A stretch of 64,000 nt of DNA from Paenibacillus catalpae (lineage in GTDB: Bacteria; Bacillota; Bacilli; Paenibacillales; Paenibacillaceae). Both the position numbers and the translations under genes were made by a program. The stretch is taken from contig NZ_FOMT01000006.1 of assembly GCF_900112695.1 (NCBI RefSeq), positions 434,777-498,776 on the forward strand, given 5' to 3'. Numbering within the stretch: position 1 is the first letter of the stretch; each line of letters begins with the position of its first letter. The notes beneath the pieces were generated by a model, which worked only from the letters and a program-made list of their open reading frames with translations, was not told the DNA's origin and ran no database searches. This document shows positions 59,451 to 64,000 of this stretch, one piece after another.

Positions 59451-61673
59451 ATGTTCGACTGGCTTGGTACGAAAAAAGGATTGCCGCTTTGGGTCTCATG
59501 GCGTTTGAATCAGGGGATGAAGAAAGACGTTGAACAAATCTTTGAAGGAATAGCAGAGACGCGCAAGGAGCTTTTAGCTTCTTGGGCTCATGAATATTGG
59601 GGGCATATCGAACGGCTGGCAGAGCAGATTACGGCAGTTGCTGCAGCGGGACAACTTGTGCATCAGGAGGAGCAGAGGCAAGCGATTGGCCGCCTGCTTG
59701 AGCGTACCTATGCAAGAGGTCATGACTGGACGGAGCTGTTCCTGCTGGATCAGGAAGGTACGGTTCAAGTATCCACTTACGAGAAGCATAGAGGGACGGC
59801 TTACAGCAGCGGCAGTGTTATCGCTCCGGGTCTCAACTACGTCAAAGGGGGAGGAAAGCCGCAGCCATGCCTGTTTGGGCCTTATGGCGATCCGGTAACG
59901 CTGAATCTTGGGCCAAGATCCTCCTCCTTCCACGATAAAATGACGCTGCTTTTCATCTATCCACTGATTATAAATGGAGAGTATGCCGGTACCTTATGCG
60001 GCCGTGTGCCTAACGATGTGCTGGGGGACTTGATTCAGCGGGAATCCGGGCATGTGTATCCGGACTCGGGGGACAATTATATCTTTATGGCGAAGCCTCA
60101 TTTGAATCAGCATATTGCGCTTGGTACGGCTTTGTCGCGCAGCCGCTTTGAGGATCGGACCTTTACGCATGGCGAGAATCTGAAGGACGGGGTTACAACG
60201 GACTGGGGCACCGTGTCGATTAAGGAGCATACGGAGCTGGAGATTATTTTTACCGACCCGGCTACAGATGAGCTTCATCCCGGCGTACGCAATACGATTG
60301 ATAACGGCAGCAATCTGTTTGTCGAGTTCCCCGGCTATTCGGATTACCGTCATATCCCGGTTATCGGGAAGGGCGTAACCCTGCAGCTGCCGCATTGCCC
60401 GGATGTATGGGGGATGATGTGCGAGGGTGACCTTGAAGAAGTATACCGGATCCGCAGCATTCGCTGGCGCTTAAGCAAGCTTCAGCTATGGCAAACGTTC
60501 ATTCAGGCTGTATTAACAACGGTGCTGGTGGCGGTGCTTGCAGGACAAGCTCCCGCGTGGGTAACCGCAGCGGCGTCAGGTGTATGGACGCTCGTATTTG
60601 GCCAATGGATCGCCGGTGCCATGCAGCGCAAGGAATCTCGCCGGGTTGTCCGGAATTTGCGGCGTATTAACCGGTTCATCCGCATTAACGCGGAGGGCAA
60701 AGGGGACCTGACGCAGCGCCTCGAGCCTGCTAAATTTGATAATGATGAGACAAGAGAGCTTGCCAAGTGGATTAACAACATGATTGACTCGCTCGAAGGC
60801 ATCATGCTGCAAGTGAAGCTTGCAGCATCGGATGTTCTCTCCAGCCAGCATGTGATGAATGAATCGGCAGCGGTAACGGCGAAGTCGACGGAGCGCGTCA
60901 GCCGCAAGGTTGGAGATATGATCGGCAGCATCCGCACTCAACTGAAGGATATTGATATGGCCAAGCAATCGGCAGACGAGATGCGCGATACCCTGCGTCT
61001 TCTGGAGCTGCAGGCTGCTGAGCAAATCGCGGTGGCACAGTCGGAAGTAGACCGGATTGGAGATAAAATGCAGCATATCTCCACTAAGGTTGGCGATACG
61101 AATGATACGATCCGGAAGTTTATGCATACGGTGGACGAGATCCGCGGCGTATTGCAGGTCATTGAGGAGATTTCGGCGCAGACGAATCTGCTGGCCTTGA
61201 ACGCATCCATTGAAGCGGCACGTGTAGGCGAGCAGGGACGCGGCTTTGCCGTTGTCGCTTCCGAGATCCGCAAGCTTGCTGATATGACTCGCCGTTCTAC
61301 GGAGGAAGTGCATCAAATTACGCATCAAATTTATGAGGAAGCGAAGCAGGCTTATGCGTCCATGGATGAAGGCACGCAGGTTGTTGAGGAAGGTACGCAG
61401 CTCGTAGCTGCTGCAGCCGGCACTTTGCAGACGGCGCAAAGCGAAGACAGCCGGAAGTCGCAGGTAGTAGATGAGGTTGTGAAGCTGATGGAGCGGATCG
61501 CCGTCGTCAGCATGGAGAACCGGAAGGTGTCCTCCGATGTAGAAGGCAAAGTGCAGGAGCTGATCGGCGAGATGGACAGCGTTCGCCAAACCTCGGAAAG
61601 CGTAGAATCCATCACGAAGTTCCTGCAGCAGCTGGTTGGCCAGTTCAAGCTGACGGATACCCGCATGAGATAA
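59451..61673 (+). CDS. Methyl-accepting chemotaxis protein with soluble N-terminal sensor
   Basis: 741 residues from the ATG at 59451, 6 nt after GGGGG. The chemoreceptor signalling tip is complete (VIEEISAQTNLLALNASIEAARVGEQGRGFAVVASEIRKLAD, about residues 570-610), and a HAMP-like segment (INRFIRINAEGKGDLTQRL) lies near 410-430. There is no membrane segment or signal peptide at the N-terminus. The only hydrophobic pair is near residues 345-390 (FIQAVLTTVLVAVLAG, AAASGVWTLVFGQWIAG). The 340-residue sensor (VQVSTYEKHRGTAYSSG, FIYPLIINGEYAGTLCGRV) looks Cache-like but should sit in the cytoplasm. Its ligand is unknown. It stands alone. Confidence 0.88.
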   Translation: MFDWLGTKKGLPLWVSWRLNQGMKKDVEQIFEGIAETRKELLASWAHEYWGHIERLAEQITAVAAAGQLVHQEEQRQAIGRLLERTYARGHDWTELFLLDQEGTVQVSTYEKHRGTAYSSGSVIAPGLNYVKGGGKPQPCLFGPYGDPVTLNLGPRSSSFHDKMTLLFIYPLIINGEYAGTLCGRVPNDVLGDLIQRESGHVYPDSGDNYIFMAKPHLNQHIALGTALSRSRFEDRTFTHGENLKDGVTTDWGTVSIKEHTELEIIFTDPATDELHPGVRNTIDNGSNLFVEFPGYSDYRHIPVIGKGVTLQLPHCPDVWGMMCEGDLEEVYRIRSIRWRLSKLQLWQTFIQAVLTTVLVAVLAGQAPAWVTAAASGVWTLVFGQWIAGAMQRKESRRVVRNLRRINRFIRINAEGKGDLTQRLEPAKFDNDETRELAKWINNMIDSLEGIMLQVKLAASDVLSSQHVMNESAAVTAKSTERVSRKVGDMIGSIRTQLKDIDMAKQSADEMRDTLRLLELQAAEQIAVAQSEVDRIGDKMQHISTKVGDTNDTIRKFMHTVDEIRGVLQVIEEISAQTNLLALNASIEAARVGEQGRGFAVVASEIRKLADMTRRSTEEVHQITHQIYEEAKQAYASMDEGTQVVEEGTQLVAAAAGTLQTAQSEDSRKSQVVDEVVKLMERIAVVSMENRKVSSDVEGKVQELIGEMDSVRQTSESVESITKFLQQLVGQFKLTDTRMR

Positions 61674-61678
61674 GAGTG

Positions 61679-61719
61679 AGCGCGGGAAGGATGCATCGGC
61701 CATCCTTCCCGCGCTTTTT
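61679..61719 (+). terminator. Rho-independent terminator of the chemoreceptor gene
   Basis: A perfect 15-bp stem (61679-61693 with 61701-61715), short loop, T5. The remaining 61720-61990 has no gene; it holds GC-rich dyads such as CGGGTATTCCCG and TTCCCGGGAA near 61900. Confidence 0.93.
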
Positions 61720-61992
61720 GCGTTTCAGAAGGGTGCTCGTGTCGAGCAAGGCAGGGCTTAACGATACGGGGCATTGTTATGACTTATGAAGATAGTAAGA
61801 GCGAGAGTCTTAACGAAGTGGGATATCGGTAGGGGTGGCGAGCATAGGTTAATAGTGTGACAGGCGGGAATTGCGTTGACCGGGTGTTCGCGGGTATTCC
61901 CGTTTCCCGGGAAGCCGCGTCGTTACAGGCTTGTCCGGCATTTGGTAGAGGCGGGGGCAAGCAACTCCGTCATAGACGGCTGTGGAAGCATT

Positions 61993-62001
61993 TGTTATAA
62001 T
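61993..62001 (+). promoter_or_regulatory. Extended -10 promoter of the nuo operon
   Basis: TGTTATAAT (TGn-TATAAT), about 50 nt before the nuoA start. No clear -35. Confidence 0.55.
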
Positions 62002-62051
62002 TGTGAGGAAAAATGACCAAGCGGCTGGTCCGCTTTGACGGAGGCGATGGT

Positions 62052-62423
62052 GTGGACAATTACGTCAACCAGTATGTCGTCGTGGCTATTTTTATTTTGC
62101 TGGGCATCTTACTCCCGGCAGCGGCGCTGACCGTAGGAAGACTGCTCAGACCGCATAAACCGAATGATCCGAAGCAAACCACCTACGAGAGCGGCAATGA
62201 GCCGGTCGGAGAAGGCCAGGTGCGTTTCAACATCCGGTATTACATCTTTGCGTTAATGTTTGTCATCTTTGATGTGGAAACCGTTTTCTTATATCCTTGG
62301 GCCGTCGCGTATAATAAGCTCGGCCTTTTTGTGCTGGTTGAGATGTTCATTTTTGCGGCAATGCTGTTTATCGGACTTCTATATGCCTGGAAAAAGAAGG
62401 TGCTGAAATGGAATTCAGTTTAG
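62052..62423 (+). CDS. nuoA: NADH-quinone oxidoreductase subunit A
   Basis: 123 residues from the GTG at 62052, after GGAGGCGATG. An ATG at 62013 would sit at the transcription start and adds an atypical leader. Three membrane helices with the conserved YESGNEPVGEGQVRFNIRYY loop and FVIFDVETVFLYPWA, whose acidic residues lie near the quinone channel of complex I. It overlaps nuoB by 16 bp. B. subtilis lacks this complex. Confidence 0.93.
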   Translation: MDNYVNQYVVVAIFILLGILLPAAALTVGRLLRPHKPNDPKQTTYESGNEPVGEGQVRFNIRYYIFALMFVIFDVETVFLYPWAVAYNKLGLFVLVEMFIFAAMLFIGLLYAWKKKVLKWNSV

Positions 62424-62926
62424 AGTCGATATCGCTGGAAGAACGCAAGGAGCTTGAACGAAACGTATTTATGGGAACGCTGGAGCAGCTGAAAGCATGG
62501 GCGCGGAGCAACTCGCTTTGGCCGCTGACCTTTGGTCTGGCCTGCTGCGCGATTGAAATGATGGGAACAGGTGCCTCCCATTATGACCTCGACCGTTTCG
62601 GGGTCATGTTCCGCACCTCTCCTCGGCAGTCGGATGTGATGATTGTCGCAGGCACCGTGACGAAAAAGATGGGGCCGCTGCTGCGCCGTCTGTACGATCA
62701 GATGCCTGAGCCCAAATGGGTTATCGCGATGGGATCCTGCGCAACCGCAGGCGGTCCGTACATCAAGTCATACGCGGTTATGAAGGGTGTCGACCAGATT
62801 GTTCCCGTCGATGTGTACATACCAGGCTGTCCGCCTAATCCGGCGGCGCTGATCTACGGCATTAATAAGCTGCAGGAAAAAATCCGTTACGAAGCGAAGA
62901 CCGGGAAGCGGGTGACGGAGCGATGA
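62408..62926 (+). CDS. nuoB: NADH-quinone oxidoreductase subunit B
   Basis: A 172-residue subunit holding the terminal 4Fe-4S cluster N2. The cysteine ligands are in FGLACCAIEMM, IAMGSCATAGGPY and YIPGCPPNPAALI. Other family marks are FRTSPRQSDVMIVAGTV. It passes electrons to quinone. It overlaps both neighbours. Confidence 0.96.
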   Translation: MEFSLESISLEERKELERNVFMGTLEQLKAWARSNSLWPLTFGLACCAIEMMGTGASHYDLDRFGVMFRTSPRQSDVMIVAGTVTKKMGPLLRRLYDQMPEPKWVIAMGSCATAGGPYIKSYAVMKGVDQIVPVDVYIPGCPPNPAALIYGINKLQEKIRYEAKTGKRVTER

Positions 62927-63822
62927 GCGAAGAGAAGGATGAAGGGCAGAAGCCCGAGGAGAAAGTAAAGGCCTCGGCCGAATCGCCGGAGACACCGGCA
63001 GCAGCGCCGACTTCTGCTGAGGAGACAGCTGTGTCAGCGGGCAGTGCAACGCTGGAAAAGGAGCCTGAAGCGGCAGGTGGAAGTGAGCCTCCGGCGGCGG
63101 ATCTGGAGCGGGAAGCGAAGCTGAAGGCGGCCGCGGAAGCGCGCGCGGCAAGGGCCGCGGCGAAGGAAGCCGCAAATGCGGGCGGAGCAGCGGCACCGGA
63201 AGCGTCGGCGGATCCGGAGCGGGAAGCGAAGCTGAAGGCGGCCGCGGAAGCGCGCGCGGCAAGGGCCGCGGCGAAGGAAGCCGCGAATGCGGGCGGAGCA
63301 GCGGCACCGGAAGCGGCCGAGCCGCCCCCGCCGCCTGAACCATCGCCCAAACAGCCGCAGCTGGATGCGATCGCGCAGCTTATCCGCAGCCTCGTCCATG
63401 AAGAGGCGCTGGAGGATGCTTATATTAACGAGATGAGCCGGCATATGCCAACGATTATCGTGAAGAATGAGCATTGGCTGAAAGCGGCCGAGCGGCTGAA
63501 GCAGCATGAAGAGCTTGATTTTGCCTATCTGCGCAATGTCTCCGGTGTCGATTATGAGACGCATCTGGAGGTTGCTTATCATTTGGTCCATCTTGGAAGC
63601 GGGCGGGAGCTTGCTGTGAAGGTGAAGGCCGACCGCAGTGATCCTGTCGTCGCTTCGGTGACGCCCGTCTGGGCAACCGCGAACTGGAACGAACGCGAAA
63701 TCTATGATTTGTTAGGAATAACTTTCACGGGGCATCCCGATCTGCGCCGCATTATGATGTCGGACGACTGGGTCGGACACCCGCTGCGCAAGGATTATGA
63801 GCCGCTCGATTCGGAGGTGTAG
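62923..63822 (+). CDS. nuoC: NADH-quinone oxidoreductase subunit C with repeat-bearing N-terminal extension
   Basis: 299 residues, against about 160-200 for a usual NuoC. The family core is the C-terminal part (from about residue 145): HWLKAAERLKQHEELDFAYLRNVSGVDY, then ATANWNEREIYDLLGITFTGHPDLRRIMMSDDWVGHPLRKDYE. Ahead of it lies a highly charged Ala/Glu/Lys/Arg-rich region of about 140 residues containing two near-identical 37-residue repeats, probably helical or disordered. It overlaps nuoB by 4 bp. Confidence 0.93.
   Translation: MSEEKDEGQKPEEKVKASAESPETPAAAPTSAEETAVSAGSATLEKEPEAAGGSEPPAADLEREAKLKAAAEARAARAAAKEAANAGGAAAPEASADPEREAKLKAAAEARAARAAAKEAANAGGAAAPEAAEPPPPPEPSPKQPQLDAIAQLIRSLVHEEALEDAYINEMSRHMPTIIVKNEHWLKAAERLKQHEELDFAYLRNVSGVDYETHLEVAYHLVHLGSGRELAVKVKADRSDPVVASVTPVWATANWNEREIYDLLGITFTGHPDLRRIMMSDDWVGHPLRKDYEPLDSEV
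63105..63315 (+). repeat. Direct repeat inside nuoC, 111-bp period
   Basis: About 100 bp starting GGAGCGGGAAGCGAAG at 63105 recurs at 63216 with a single visible substitution (GCCGCA to GCCGCG). The period is 111 bp, 37 codons, so the frame is kept. The near-identity at synonymous sites points to a recent duplication. Confidence 0.9.
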
Positions 63823-63829
63823 CGAAAGC

Positions 63830-64000
63830 GTGATTCGTACCGAAGAACTGCTGTTGAATGTCGGTCCCCAGCATCCCAGCACGCATGGCGTATTCCGCAT
63901 CGTCGTCAAGCTCGACGGCGAAGTCATTACGGAAGCGACTCCCGTCATGGGGTACTTGCACCGCGGAACCGAGAAGCTTGCCGAGCAATTGAACTATACG
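63830..64000 (+). CDS. nuoD: NADH-quinone oxidoreductase subunit D (partial, runs off the window)
   Basis: The first 57 codons of NuoD, from a GTG at 63830, 10 nt after GGAGGTG. The N-terminal marks ELLLNVGPQHPSTHGVFRIVV, then EVITEATPVMGYLHRGTEKLAE are diagnostic of the 49-kDa-type quinone-site subunit. It lies 7 bp after the nuoC stop. The gene continues beyond position 64000. Confidence 0.95.
   Translation, partial: MIRTEELLLNVGPQHPSTHGVFRIVVKLDGEVITEATPVMGYLHRGTEKLAEQLNYT

Overview
The window is chromosomal DNA from an endospore-forming, moderately GC-rich Bacillota, most likely a Paenibacillus or close relative. Support comes from strong AGGAGG ribosome sites with frequent TTG/GTG starts, spoIIR, an S-layer-homology protein, RNase J, the spoIIR-tsaC-mntP-ywlE-rpiB-ywlG-glyA-...-upp-wecB-atp gene order shared with Bacillus subtilis, and two features absent from B. 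subtilis but seen in Paenibacillaceae: a nuo complex I operon and glnS. No phage, plasmid, insertion sequence, rRNA, tRNA or CRISPR array was seen.

Layout. 1-9.8 kb: two convergent glycosyltransferase operons (three GT2/TPR genes on +; three genes on -) meet over a 1 kb non-coding tract holding two families of short dyad repeats and one perfect 17-bp-stem hairpin. 9.9-18 kb: NSS-type Na+ symporter, glnS, RDD membrane protein, GNAT acetyltransferase, hisC and RNase J. 18-19 kb (-): a guanidine-I riboswitch drives a paired SMR guanidinium exporter. 19-24.5 kb: small proteins, an aldo/keto reductase, an Rrf2 regulator plus thioredoxin under one operator-promoter, an SLH-domain surface protein and a 47-residue gene with a sigma-G-like promoter. 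24.6-33 kb: a GT2/methyltransferase/methyltransferase fusion, ychF, the copper genes ycnJ-ycnI, prfA-prmC. 33-39 kb: spoIIR, tsaC, mntP, ywlE, then a ZTP riboswitch ahead of rpiB-ywlG-glyA. 39.3-45.2 kb: a complete oligopeptide ABC transporter inserted into the otherwise conserved order. 45.4-55 kb: upp, wecB and the full atpZ-I-B-E-F-H-A-G-D-C operon. 55-61.7 kb: a YwqE-like phosphatase, a Fur-controlled siderophore uptake pair lacking its own ATPase, and an unusual chemoreceptor. 62-64 kb: nuoA-B-C and the beginning of nuoD.

The most unusual signal is a family of hairpin units. They abut the Shine-Dalgarno of three unrelated genes: a glycosyltransferase (2 copies visible), oppB (3 copies) and wecB (5 copies). 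A degenerate copy lies before RNase J. Units within a locus are near-identical and tandem; units of different loci differ in sequence but keep the same architecture: AT-rich closing stem, inner hairpin, TTTTAGG, and a TATGCTTACGAAG-like linker. Base changes between copies preserve pairing through compensatory or G-U substitutions. The final copy runs directly into the ribosome site. I know of no named family that matches, and I propose it as the best candidate for an undescribed element. Other observations worth a look are a helically phased array of ten 52-bp dyad units between the convergent glycosyltransferase operons, a 258-nt structured gap inside the atp operon, and a hairpin that occludes the mntP ribosome site.

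All assignments come from reading the sequence and remembered family motifs; no database search was run.
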